From Chloroflexota bacterium (GTDB lineage Bacteria > Chloroflexota > Dehalococcoidia > Lucifugimonadales > JADFKI01), in contig JADFKI010000130.1 in assembly GCA_022565015.1 (NCBI GenBank), positions 1-9,807 on the forward strand: a DNA stretch of 9,807 bases, given 5' to 3'. Below the pieces are notes generated by a model. That model did no database searches. It was not told the DNA's origin and was given only the letters and a program-made list of their open reading frames with translations. Shown here piece after piece: positions 1 through 6,119 of this stretch (position 1 is the first letter of the stretch; every line of letters begins with the position of its first letter). Position numbers and translations under genes: made by a program.

Positions 1-101
1 CCGTCCCAGTAGCTCTTCAACCCCAGGCCGTTGTCGTTATGCGCGCCGCAACCCCAGCAGTGGTTCCCTACGATCTGCTCCTGAAACGCCAGCTGCCCCA
101 T
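1..101 (-). CDS. PaaI-type hotdog-fold thioesterase, N-terminal fragment (cut by window edge)
   Basis: Only the first 33 codons are in the window; the gene continues past base 1. The translation holds NHCWGCGAHNDNGLGLKSYW (residues 13-32). This matches the N-terminal signature of PaaI-like hotdog thioesterases, H-C-(F/W)-G-C-G-x-x-N-x-x-G-L-x-L, which typically hydrolyse acyl- or aryl-CoA thioesters in the cytoplasm. Two in-frame ATGs lie 6 bp apart (107 and 101). The AAGGAG at 110-115 is 8 nt from the second and only 2 nt from the first, so I chose 101. It lies 81 bp downstream of the acyl-CoA synthetase on the same strand, which fits a ligase/thioesterase pair acting on one CoA thioester. 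The catalytic part is outside the window, so the substrate cannot be judged. Confidence 0.82.
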   Translation of the reverse strand, partial: MGQLAFQEQIVGNHCWGCGAHNDNGLGLKSYWD

Positions 102-109
102 CTTCATAG

Positions 110-115
110 CTCCTT
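110..115 (-). promoter_or_regulatory. Shine-Dalgarno AAGGAG deciding the thioesterase start
   Basis: AAGGAG read on the minus strand. It is 8 nt from the ATG at 101 and 2 nt from the ATG at 107. Normal spacing favours the shorter protein. Confidence 0.7.
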
Positions 116-182
116 GATATGTTCCCCTTTAACGGCCCATTGAAATCTATTAATTTCTACCCAGTACCAGGACGATTTATCT

Positions 183-1772
183 TTAGCCGCCGGAGGCCTC
201 GCGCTCTCGTTCGACGAGCACGCGGCGCAGTATCTTGCCGGAAGGGTTCTTTGGTATGGCGTCGATGAACTCGACCACCTTGATGCGCTTGAAAGTCGCC
301 ACCTTTTCCGCCACGAAGTCCATGATCTCGGCTGCCGACGGCTCCTCGCCCTGCTTTTTCACCACGAATGCCTTTGGCACCTCGCCGGACTCAACGTCTG
401 GAATTCCTATGACGGCGGCGTCCGCCACGGCGGGATGCTCGAGGAGCAAGCCCTCGAGCTCGGCGGGCGGCACCTGAAATCCCTTGTACTTGATGAGCTC
501 CTTCTTGCGATCGAGAATCCAGACGTATCCTTCTTCGTTCATGCGTACGATGTCGCCCGTGCGAATCCATCCGTCGTCGGTGAGAGTTTCTGCCGTAGCC
601 TCGGGGTTTTCGAAGTAGCCCTTCATGACCTGTGGCCCCCGAATCATGAGCTCGCCAATCTCCCCGGGAGGCAGCTCCTTCGATCCGGTCTCAAGATCGA
701 CTACCTTTTCCTCCGTGTCCGGTGCGGCGGGGCCCACGGAGCCATATTTTCGAAGCTCGGGCTCGACGAAATCGCTGTTGGCGTAAGGAGAGGTCTCCGT
801 CATGCCGTATGCCTGAATGATGGGGCAGCCCAACGATGTCTCTATTCGCTGTTGCAGATCACTGGACAATGGGGCGGCTCCAAATATGCCGGTCTTCAAC
901 GAGGTCAGATCGTATTTGTCCACTCCGGGATATTGAGTTAGGCCGAGACCAACCGGCGGCACGGTGAAGAGACGCGTGACCCTGTGTCGGGATATCAGCC
1001 CCAAGAACTCTTCCATATCGAACCGGCCCATCATTACCTGGGTTCCTCCGACGCTTATGGTTGGGTTCATCAGGACGTGAAGGCCGTATATGTGGAAGAG
1101 CGGAAGATGCACCAGAACCACATCATCTGACCTGAAAACGAATTCCTCCTTCAGCCCCAGTAGCTGGTCCAGATTGGACGTCAAGTTGAAATGCGTAAGC
1201 ATCACGCCCTTGTTGAGTCCGGTAGTGCCGCTGGAATAGGGCAGCGCCGCCAGGTCTATATCGGGGTCGATGGCGACGGACGGTGGCGCCGGAGGTGCGT
1301 TTTCCATCATGCCCCAAAAGGAATCGGGGTCTGCCGACGTCGCGTTTATGGCGATCAGCCTCTTCAGCCTGGGAGTGGCGTCGCGTGCGGCCTCAGCCAC
1401 AGGCAAGAGCTCTTCGTGGACCACCATCACCTCTGCTCCCGCGCCATTTATCTGGTGGGCTACCTCGCGTTCGCGATATGCCGAGTTGATAGTGGTCGCC
1501 ACCGCGCCCGCCTTGATGATCCCGTAGAATGCGATCTCGAACTCGACGCAGTTTGGGGCAAATATCCCCACTCGATCTCCTTTAGCTATGCCAAGCCTCG
1601 CCAACGCGGCCGAAAACCGGTCGCTATACTCGTCGAGCTGCCGGTACGTGTAGCTTTTCTCGCCATCGATGATAGCCACCTTTTCAGGTACCCTCGCTGC
1701 GGTGCGCTTGAGGATTTCCTGCAGGGGATATTTTTCAAACGGGGCAACGGACGCCCTCTGCGGACTCGCCAT
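183..1772 (-). CDS. 4-coumarate-CoA-ligase-like AMP-dependent acyl-CoA synthetase
   Basis: A 529-residue member of the ANL adenylating enzymes. It should activate a carboxylic acid with ATP to an acyl-AMP and then form the CoA thioester. All core motifs are present: the phosphate loop YSSGTTGLNKGV (179-190), YGMTETS (322-328), GWIRTGD (401-407) with the ribose-binding Asp407, the hinge DRKKELIKYKGFQV (421-434), and PKNPSGKILR (507-516) with the adenylation Lys513. The hinge and the following PPAELE strongly resemble 4-coumarate and long-chain acyl-CoA ligases. Length is normal. The ATG start has GGAGG 6 nt upstream. There is no signal peptide, so it is cytosolic. It sits 38 bp after the 98-residue unknown and 81 bp before the thioesterase, as in an operon. 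Aromatic versus fatty acid specificity cannot be read from sequence alone. Confidence 0.95.
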   Translation of the reverse strand: MASPQRASVAPFEKYPLQEILKRTAARVPEKVAIIDGEKSYTYRQLDEYSDRFSAALARLGIAKGDRVGIFAPNCVEFEIAFYGIIKAGAVATTINSAYREREVAHQINGAGAEVMVVHEELLPVAEAARDATPRLKRLIAINATSADPDSFWGMMENAPPAPPSVAIDPDIDLAALPYSSGTTGLNKGVMLTHFNLTSNLDQLLGLKEEFVFRSDDVVLVHLPLFHIYGLHVLMNPTISVGGTQVMMGRFDMEEFLGLISRHRVTRLFTVPPVGLGLTQYPGVDKYDLTSLKTGIFGAAPLSSDLQQRIETSLGCPIIQAYGMTETSPYANSDFVEPELRKYGSVGPAAPDTEEKVVDLETGSKELPPGEIGELMIRGPQVMKGYFENPEATAETLTDDGWIRTGDIVRMNEEGYVWILDRKKELIKYKGFQVPPAELEGLLLEHPAVADAAVIGIPDVESGEVPKAFVVKKQGEEPSAAEIMDFVAEKVATFKRIKVVEFIDAIPKNPSGKILRRVLVEREREASGG

Positions 1773-1810
1773 GGCACGCCTCCATATGGTTGGTCGCTAA
1801 TGCATCGGGC

Positions 1811-2107
1811 CTAGCTCAGGTATAGAGCTAATTTTGCATGGGGGTAGTAGACTTCGAGATTGGCCTGCCGCTCCCTCTGGAGCGCCGTAGCGTAGTCGAC
1901 ATGGTTCGGGTCCGACGCCGGCAGCTTGTGCGGACATTCCTGCCGACGTTCTTCCTGCGGACAGAGATGCATGTCCGCCTGATGGTCCCAAAAACCCACC
2001 AGCTTCATGGGGTAGTAGATGCTCTCCGTGGCATTGCGAAGGTCGGAGATTATCTCGCTGGCCCTCGTCATGCCGTCGGTTTCGATATTGACCACAACTT
2101 TGTCCAC
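1811..2107 (-). CDS. Unknown 98-residue His/Cys-rich protein
   Basis: I do not recognise this protein. It starts with GTG behind AGGTGG (2115-2120, 7 nt spacing). It begins MDKVVVNIETDGMTRASEI and has a central stretch with FWDHQADMHLCPQEERR (39-55) followed by ECPH (57-60). His42, His47, Cys49, Cys58, His60 and His69 are close enough to form a metal site, but this is only a pattern. It has no signal peptide or membrane segment and no close copy in the window. It lies 48 bp after thiL and 38 bp before the acyl-CoA synthetase on the same strand, so it is probably co-transcribed. The N-terminal strand-turn-helix look would fit a small alpha/beta domain. A 95-codon frame on the opposite strand overlaps it, but the minus frame has the better ribosome site and operon position. 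Confidence 0.6.
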   Translation of the reverse strand: MDKVVVNIETDGMTRASEIISDLRNATESIYYPMKLVGFWDHQADMHLCPQEERRQECPHKLPASDPNHVDYATALQRERQANLEVYYPHAKLALYLS

Positions 2108-2120
2108 GCCGGCACCACCT

Positions 2121-2142
2121 GTTAGGATCGTCGCATTCTAAC
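2121..2142 (-). repeat. Imperfect inverted repeat between thiL and the 98-residue gene
   Basis: GTTAG at 2121-2125 and CTAAC at 2138-2142 are exact inverted arms. They extend to eight pairs if one G-T pair (plus-strand RNA) or one mismatch (minus-strand RNA) is allowed. The loop is six bases. It lies directly before the Shine-Dalgarno of the 98-residue gene, so in the thiL transcript it could affect that ribosome site or be an mRNA end. No T-run follows on the minus strand, so I do not call it a terminator. Confidence 0.35.
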
Positions 2143-2155
2143 GTAATTTATATGT

Positions 2156-3190
2156 TTATGTTGCCCGAAAGTGGTCCCAGCCGCCGCTGCGCACCGCAAC
2201 CCTCTCGCCGCGCCCGTCAAGGACTAATACGTCGCTGCTGCCGCTTACGATTTCGCCGATAATGGCGACCGGCGTTTCCAGAAGCCGTGTGACTCGATTC
2301 ATGACGTCGGGCGGGGCGGTGAAGAGCAGCTCGTAGTCCTCTCCTCCGCCCAGGGCCATGTCCAGCCATTCTTCGGGGTACGCCATTCGCAGGAAGTCAT
2401 CGGCCGGCACCTGATCCGCATGAATGACGGCGCCGGCGCCGCTGGCCTCGCATATTTTGCCCAGATCGTCCACGAGACCGTCGCTGACGTCCATCGCGCA
2501 CCGGACTCCGCTCGTGACGAGACGCGTGCCTTCTTGCATTCTTGGCAACGGCCGGTTGTGGGCGCTCTTGAGGTGCGCGGCGACGGCATCGTCGAAATTC
2601 AGGCCTTCGAGCATCATGCGGAGACCTCCGGCCGAGCAGCCAACATGGCCCGTCACCGCGACCTGATCTCCCGGCGCCGCCGCGTCCCGCCTCAATATGG
2701 GGCCTGCGCCGTTCGGATCAGCCTCCGAGGCTTTTCCCAGCAACGCGACCGTGACGAAGAAAACAGGGGAGTGTACGATGTCGCCCCCGACGACGGCTCC
2801 GCCGCAGCGTTCCGACACCTCCATCAAGCCGCCGTACATCTCGACGAGCCCGTCGACGGGGAGGTCTCCGCGCAGCCCCAGCGTGACCAGCGAGTAGGTT
2901 GGCTCGCAGCCCATGGCGGCGATGTCGCTAAGGTTGGTGGCCAATGTCTTCCAACCCAGGTCATGCCAGCTTATGTTGTCGAGATTGAAATGAATGCCCT
3001 CCACCATGGTGTCCGTGGTGAACACACTCGTTCCCGAAGGCGACTCCCAGGCGGCGGCATCGTCCCCTATGGAAAGGCGCAGGCGATACCCGCTTTGACC
3101 CACCCGCTCGAAGAGCCGATCGCTGTCGCCCTCGATGGATGCGGCCAGTCGCTCTATCAGCGGGAACTCTCCGATGTCTCTAACTAGCAT
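2156..3190 (-). CDS. thiL: Thiamine-monophosphate kinase
   Basis: ThiL phosphorylates thiamine monophosphate with ATP to thiamine diphosphate, the last step of cofactor synthesis, in the cytosol. The 344-residue protein carries the family pattern in order: GEFPLIERL (7-15), IGDDAAAW (41-48), TTDTMVEGIHF (58-68), NLSDIAAMG (86-94), GGDIV (135-139), DVSDGLVDDL (234-243), GGGEDYELLF (281-290) and a C-terminal WDHF (338-341). The Asp-rich motifs bind Mg-ATP. The open frame extends eight codons further to a GTG, but the upstream TATAAT lies inside that extension. The ATG at 3190, almost at the predicted transcript start, is therefore the better choice. It matches the usual family N-terminus. No other thiamine genes are in view. 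It heads the minus-strand run that includes the acyl-CoA synthetase. Confidence 0.95.
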   Translation of the reverse strand: MLVRDIGEFPLIERLAASIEGDSDRLFERVGQSGYRLRLSIGDDAAAWESPSGTSVFTTDTMVEGIHFNLDNISWHDLGWKTLATNLSDIAAMGCEPTYSLVTLGLRGDLPVDGLVEMYGGLMEVSERCGGAVVGGDIVHSPVFFVTVALLGKASEADPNGAGPILRRDAAAPGDQVAVTGHVGCSAGGLRMMLEGLNFDDAVAAHLKSAHNRPLPRMQEGTRLVTSGVRCAMDVSDGLVDDLGKICEASGAGAVIHADQVPADDFLRMAYPEEWLDMALGGGEDYELLFTAPPDVMNRVTRLLETPVAIIGEIVSGSSDVLVLDGRGERVAVRSGGWDHFRAT

Positions 3191-3197
3191 GGCCCGC

Positions 3198-3227
3198 ATT
3201 ATACGCGTCCGCACGGCACAAGCTCAA
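3198..3227 (-). promoter_or_regulatory. Likely leaderless promoter of thiL
   Basis: On the minus strand TTGAGC (3222-3227) and a perfect TATAAT (3198-3203) are separated by 18 bp. Transcription would start at about 3191-3190, at or one base before the thiL ATG at 3190. No good Shine-Dalgarno precedes that ATG, which fits a leaderless message. Confidence 0.6.
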
Positions 3228-3240
3228 CCTATTGCCGTGC
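3211..3240. repeat. Inverted repeat GCACGGCA / TGCCGTGC around the thiL -35 box (possible operator)
   Basis: Exact 8-bp inverted arms at 3211-3218 and 3233-3240 have centres 22 bp apart, about two helical turns. They bracket the thiL -35 hexamer. The right arm overlaps a perfect 12-bp palindrome CGTGCCGGCACG (3236-3247). The placement in a divergent gap suggests a dimeric regulator site. No regulator gene is in the window. Confidence 0.4.
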
Positions 3241-3260
3241 CGGCACGATTTTTCACGGAT

Positions 3261-3288
3261 TTGCAATGCCACGGCCATGAGGTATCAT
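3261..3288 (+). promoter_or_regulatory. Candidate promoter of the crotonase gene
   Basis: TTGCAA (3261-3266) and TATCAT (3283-3288) are spaced by 16 bp. They match the bacterial consensus at 4/6 and 5/6 positions. Start would be near 3295, giving a leader of about 40 nt that contains the AGGAGG site. Confidence 0.45.
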
Positions 3289-3322
3289 ACGGCTGCCGCC
3301 GCAAAAGGGGTGAATACGACCC

Positions 3323-3328
3323 AGGAGG
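3323..3328 (+). promoter_or_regulatory. Shine-Dalgarno AGGAGG fixing a TTG start
   Basis: A perfect AGGAGG lies 7 nt before TTG at 3336. It decides the crotonase start, since the frame stays open upstream back into thiL on the opposite strand without another supported start. Confidence 0.8.
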
Positions 3329-3335
3329 TATCACG

Positions 3336-4151
3336 TTGAACTTTACCGATATTCTCTACGACAAGAGGGACGGCGTCGCGCGAATAACGATCAACCGGCC
3401 CGAGGTTTACAACGCCATCAGAGGCAGGACCACGGACGAGATGGTCGTGGCGCTGGAGGACGGCGCCGCCGATGAGACCATTCGAGTGCTGGTAATCGCC
3501 GGCTCCGGACCCAACGCATTCTGCTCGGGACGAGACCAGGCCGAGGACCGCTCGAGCCCGGAATACAGCGGGACCAGCGAAAACAGCTTCACCGACCTCA
3601 TCCGACATATTCCCAAGCCGGTAATCGCCATGGTGGACGGGTTCGCCATCGGGTCCGGCAACATCCTGGCATACACGTGCGACTTCACAGTGGCGTCCAC
3701 GAGGTCTACGTTTGGTCAGACGGGGCCTCGCGTCGGAAGTCCGGCGAGCGGCTTCGGCGTGGGCTACCTGGCACATCACGTAGGCCAGAAGCGCGCGCGG
3801 GAGATCTGGATGCTCACGCAGCAGTACACGGCGCAGCAGGCATACGACTTTGGCCTGGTGAACTCCGTGGTGCCGCACGAGAAGCTAGAGGCGGAGGTCG
3901 AGCGGTACTGCGCCCTGATAAAGAACAACAGCCCCGTGATTCTTCAGCTGCAGAAGATCACCTTCAACGAGATGTCGGAGTACGCCGAGAGCATTCCCAG
4001 TCCGACGGCCCGGTACGCGCCAGACTATATAGTTTCGGAGGAGGCGGAGGAGCGTCGGCTGTCGTTCATCGAGCGCAGGCCCATCGACGCCTCGAAGAAC
4101 CTGCCGCTGCTGGACATCAAGCGCGAGAAGAGCGCGTCGTCGGGCCATTAG
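3336..4151 (+). CDS. Crotonase-fold enzyme related to MenB/BadI (enoyl-CoA hydratase family)
   Basis: A 271-residue crotonase-superfamily protein acting on a CoA thioester. It starts with TTG behind AGGAGG. The N-terminus (VARITINRPEVYNAIRG, 14-30), AFCSGRDQ (61-68), PKPVIAMVDGFAIGSGN (93-109), FGQTGPRVGS (126-135), KRAREIW (152-158) and GLVNSVVP (173-180) follow dihydroxynaphthoyl-CoA synthase MenB and the ring-opening hydrolase BadI more closely than ordinary enoyl-CoA hydratases. The two oxyanion-hole regions are near Arg66 and Ser107/Gly108. The odd point is that S-F-D-G-G of MenB (S-V-D-P-G in BadI) reads S-P-A-S-G here (135-139), so the catalytic Asp is Ala137. No other men genes are present. 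A C-C hydrolase, hydratase or isomerase on a cyclic acid CoA ester made by the nearby ligase is plausible; true MenB function is unlikely. Confidence 0.9.
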   Translation: MNFTDILYDKRDGVARITINRPEVYNAIRGRTTDEMVVALEDGAADETIRVLVIAGSGPNAFCSGRDQAEDRSSPEYSGTSENSFTDLIRHIPKPVIAMVDGFAIGSGNILAYTCDFTVASTRSTFGQTGPRVGSPASGFGVGYLAHHVGQKRAREIWMLTQQYTAQQAYDFGLVNSVVPHEKLEAEVERYCALIKNNSPVILQLQKITFNEMSEYAESIPSPTARYAPDYIVSEEAEERRLSFIERRPIDASKNLPLLDIKREKSASSGH

Positions 4152-4192
4152 GACATCTCTCGTTGCACTCTCCCTGTTTCCCTCTCCCGTCT

Positions 4193-4208
4193 CTCCGGCG
4201 CACCGGAG
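4193..4208 (+). repeat. Perfect 6-bp hairpin CTCCGG-CGCA-CCGGAG
   Basis: Perfect inverted repeat with a four-base loop, 42 bp after the crotonase stop. No T-run follows, so it is not a classic intrinsic terminator. It abuts a second hairpin. Confidence 0.5.
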
Positions 4209-4227
4209 TCCGATACTCATATCGGAC
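4208..4227 (+). repeat. Perfect 8-bp hairpin GTCCGATA-CTCA-TATCGGAC
   Basis: Perfect eight-base stem with a four-base loop. It shares its first base with the end of the preceding hairpin and lies 64 bp before the 121-residue gene. It could stabilise the crotonase mRNA end, be a protein-binding operator, or structure the next gene's leader. No poly-T tract follows. Confidence 0.55.
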
Positions 4228-4291
4228 AGGCAGGATACGGAAAGCATGAAGTTCGACCGTTGGAACTCACAGTAGCCAAGGAGATCATAAA

Positions 4292-4657
4292 ATGCCGGTA
4301 AGCTCGAATCTGAATCTGAACATGGACCTCGCGTTTCCGGACGCAGGCATAACCTTTAATATCGCAGTGGACGGCAACGGCGGAGGCGCGTCATCTTTCA
4401 ACCTGAAGGTGACGGAATCGGCGGGCGGGGCACCCGTGTCGATTACATCCGCAAGGTCTCCGCAGCTTTCGGACTGGGCGCGGGGCTACTCTCGTTGGCT
4501 GCGTAGGGCCAGGGTCACGGCGGGCCATGATGAGAACGGCATCAGCGGCACCTTCGACGAGGGCCTGACGCCGGAGCAGGTCTTCGCGGGCCTGCGCGAG
4601 GCCTGCGACATGATCCGCCAGCGCTTCGAGCTCTACAAGAGCAGTGTTCTCGTGTAG
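4292..4657 (+). CDS. Unknown 121-residue protein
   Basis: I do not recognise this family. The start is ATG with AAGGAG (4278-4283) 8 nt upstream. The first 55 residues look beta-rich and Gly/Ser/Asn-rich, with alternating hydrophobic residues (MDLAFPDAGITFNIAVDGNG, 11-30) and a glycine loop. The rest, from about residue 58, contains Trp/Arg-rich DWARGYSRWLRRARV (61-75) and an amphipathic helix TPEQVFAGLREACDMIRQRF (93-112). There is no signal peptide or membrane segment. The C-terminal part could be an oligomerisation or partner-binding helix. It follows the crotonase gene by 140 bp on the same strand and converges with the aldo/keto reductase, so it ends its transcription unit. The Shine-Dalgarno and coherent protein character support it as real. 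Confidence 0.7.
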   Translation: MPVSSNLNLNMDLAFPDAGITFNIAVDGNGGGASSFNLKVTESAGGAPVSITSARSPQLSDWARGYSRWLRRARVTAGHDENGISGTFDEGLTPEQVFAGLREACDMIRQRFELYKSSVLV

Positions 4658-4754
4658 GGCACGGCGCCAGATTTTCACGCTACGGGCGCATTAGGTCCGA
4701 TCAAGGCGGCGTTCGTGGTAGCTATGGTATTTTACTCTGCTGCATTTGACTCTT

Positions 4755-5675
4755 TTAGTCCTTGATCCAGGCTACGCTCAGGCCGGTCATGATACCGTCG
4801 ATCTCTTGGAGGTCGCTTGCCGACAGCGACCAGTCGGCGGCCCCGGCGTTGTGGTAGACCTGCTCGGGAGACTTGGCGCCGACTATCGGTGACGTCACCG
4901 CCGGGTTGGCCAGGGTCCACGCAATGGCAAGCTGAACGATGTCCCGTCCGTTGTCCTCGGCCCACGAACGTAGCCTCTCGGTTACGCGGTGAATCATCTC
5001 GAAGGTCTGGCCCTGGAAGAAGTTGAAGCGCGTGCGTTCGTCGTCGGGAGCGAACCGATGGCCCGGCTGATGCTTGCCTCCCAGCAGGCCCTTCGCCAGA
5101 ACGGAGTGCGGTATCACGCCCACGCCGTTCTCCAGGCAGCAGCTTAATACCGACTCTTCGGCCTCACGCCAGATCATGTTGTAGCGAGGCTGGGAGCTGT
5201 GCACCGGCCCGTACTTCATCGCCTCCAGGGTCTGCTCCGCCGAGAAGTTAGAGACGCCGATGTAGCGTATCTTGCCCTGGTCGCGCAGCTTCAACAGCCC
5301 GGCCATCGTCTCCTCTATGGGCCACTGCGGCTGCGGAGAGTGTAGCTGGTACAGGTCTATATAGTCCGTTCCCAGAGTCCGAAGGCTGTTTTCTACGGCG
5401 TTATTCATGCGCTCCGATGAGTGCTCCGGACCGGACAGCTTGGTCGCGAGGAACACCTTGTCGCGCAGTCCCTTCAGGGCCTTGCCCAGTACGGACTCGC
5501 TGGTCTGATACCCCTCGGCGGTGTCGATGAAGGTCATGCCGACCTCGATGGCAGCCTTCACGGTGGCGATGCCCTGCTGCTCGGGGACCGCTCCCAGGCC
5601 GCCTCCGATGGGCCACGCGCCGAAGCATATCGCCGAGACCTCTGGACCGTCTCTGCCAAGCTGTCTGGTCAGCAA
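4755..5675 (-). CDS. Aldo/keto reductase
   Basis: A 306-residue NADPH-dependent aldo/keto reductase of (beta/alpha)8 fold, reducing aldehydes or ketones in the cytosol. The catalytic tetrad is visible: Asp51 and Tyr56 in DTAEGYQTSESVLGKAL (51-67), Lys79 in ATKL, and His112 in YQLHSP (109-114). The family motif GKIRYIGVSNF (134-144) and the late segment IAWTLANPAVTSPIVGAKSP (251-270), which carries the cofactor phosphate site, are intact. The start is TTG with GGAG 5 nt upstream and gives the usual N-terminus L-x-x-R-x-L-G-R-x-G. The frame is open for about 20 codons further upstream, but without a supported start. It is the last gene of the minus block, 58 bp after the CoA-binding gene. The substrate is unknown; it could act on aldehydes formed by neighbouring oxidases. 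Confidence 0.93.
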   Translation of the reverse strand: MLTRQLGRDGPEVSAICFGAWPIGGGLGAVPEQQGIATVKAAIEVGMTFIDTAEGYQTSESVLGKALKGLRDKVFLATKLSGPEHSSERMNNAVENSLRTLGTDYIDLYQLHSPQPQWPIEETMAGLLKLRDQGKIRYIGVSNFSAEQTLEAMKYGPVHSSQPRYNMIWREAEESVLSCCLENGVGVIPHSVLAKGLLGGKHQPGHRFAPDDERTRFNFFQGQTFEMIHRVTERLRSWAEDNGRDIVQLAIAWTLANPAVTSPIVGAKSPEQVYHNAGAADWSLSASDLQEIDGIMTGLSVAWIKD

Positions 5676-5733
5676 GACTTCTCCGTTTTCCCTATCATCC
5701 GCCGCCGGACCTGCGGCGGTGCTCTCTAAGCGT

Positions 5734-6096
5734 TCAATTGTCCATCACGACCGATAGGCCCGCCGACCTTGCGTTGGCCGCCGCCTCCTCGTTGACGACG
5801 CCGTCCTGCATCCAGACGTACTTCGCCCCGATTGCGATGGCCTCTTCGACGATGGGCCCCACATGCTCCGAGCGGCGGAAGATGTCCACCATGTCCACCG
5901 GCTCAGTTATCGAGCTCAGGTCGGGATAGCACTTCTCGCCCAGCACCTCCTGGAGTAGCGGGTTCACGGGTATTACGCGATATCCCTGCTCTTGCAGGTA
6001 CTTGGAGACGTAGTGGCTTGGCCGCTCCGGGTCGGGCGAAAGCCCCACAACGGCGATGGTCTTGCTGTTGGTCAGCTGTTCCTCTATTACGTTCAT
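5734..6096 (-). CDS. YccU-type CoA-binding domain protein, short C-terminus
   Basis: A 120-residue Rossmann-like CoA_binding_2 protein. Visible features are TIAVVGLSPDPERPSHYVSK (13-32) with the nucleotide-binding glycine, GYRVIPVNP (38-46), VDMVDIFRRSE (67-77), AIAIGAKYVWMQDGVVNEEA (85-104), and GLSVVMD near the end. These follow E. coli YccU closely. The biochemical role of the family is poorly known. The ATG has GGAG 4 nt upstream. The protein stops at VVMDN, whereas YccU continues with D-R-C and about ten more residues. After the TGA, the next frame is open and reads IERLE before running into the aldo/keto reductase frame. This could be a natural short end or a small frameshift. It is 23 bp after the 76-residue gene. 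Confidence 0.88.
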   Translation of the reverse strand: MNVIEEQLTNSKTIAVVGLSPDPERPSHYVSKYLQEQGYRVIPVNPLLQEVLGEKCYPDLSSITEPVDMVDIFRRSEHVGPIVEEAIAIGAKYVWMQDGVVNEEAAANARSAGLSVVMDN

Positions 6097-6119
6097 GGTC
6101 TCCAGTCTTGAAGAAGGCG

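Noticed and set aside
1838..2125. 95-codon plus-strand frame opposite the 98-residue gene
   Set aside because: No recognisable domain and no operon context; the minus frame has a ribosome site and fits between co-directional genes.
3191..3214. GTG start adding eight residues to ThiL
   Set aside because: It has no ribosome site, the TATAAT lies inside it, and the family pattern begins at GEF just after the ATG at 3190.
3135..3335. In-frame upstream extension of the crotonase gene overlapping thiL
   Set aside because: The family N-terminus starts at the TTG at 3336 behind AGGAGG; the extension has no homologous look and overlaps the divergent promoter.
4246..4275. Nine-codon frame before the 121-residue gene as an attenuator leader peptide
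   Set aside because: It has no runs of one amino acid, and the hairpins lie upstream rather than downstream of it, the wrong order for attenuation.
4658..4754. Convergent gap searched for a shared terminator
   Set aside because: Only weak stems of four to five pairs were found and no hairpin with a T-run, so none is called.
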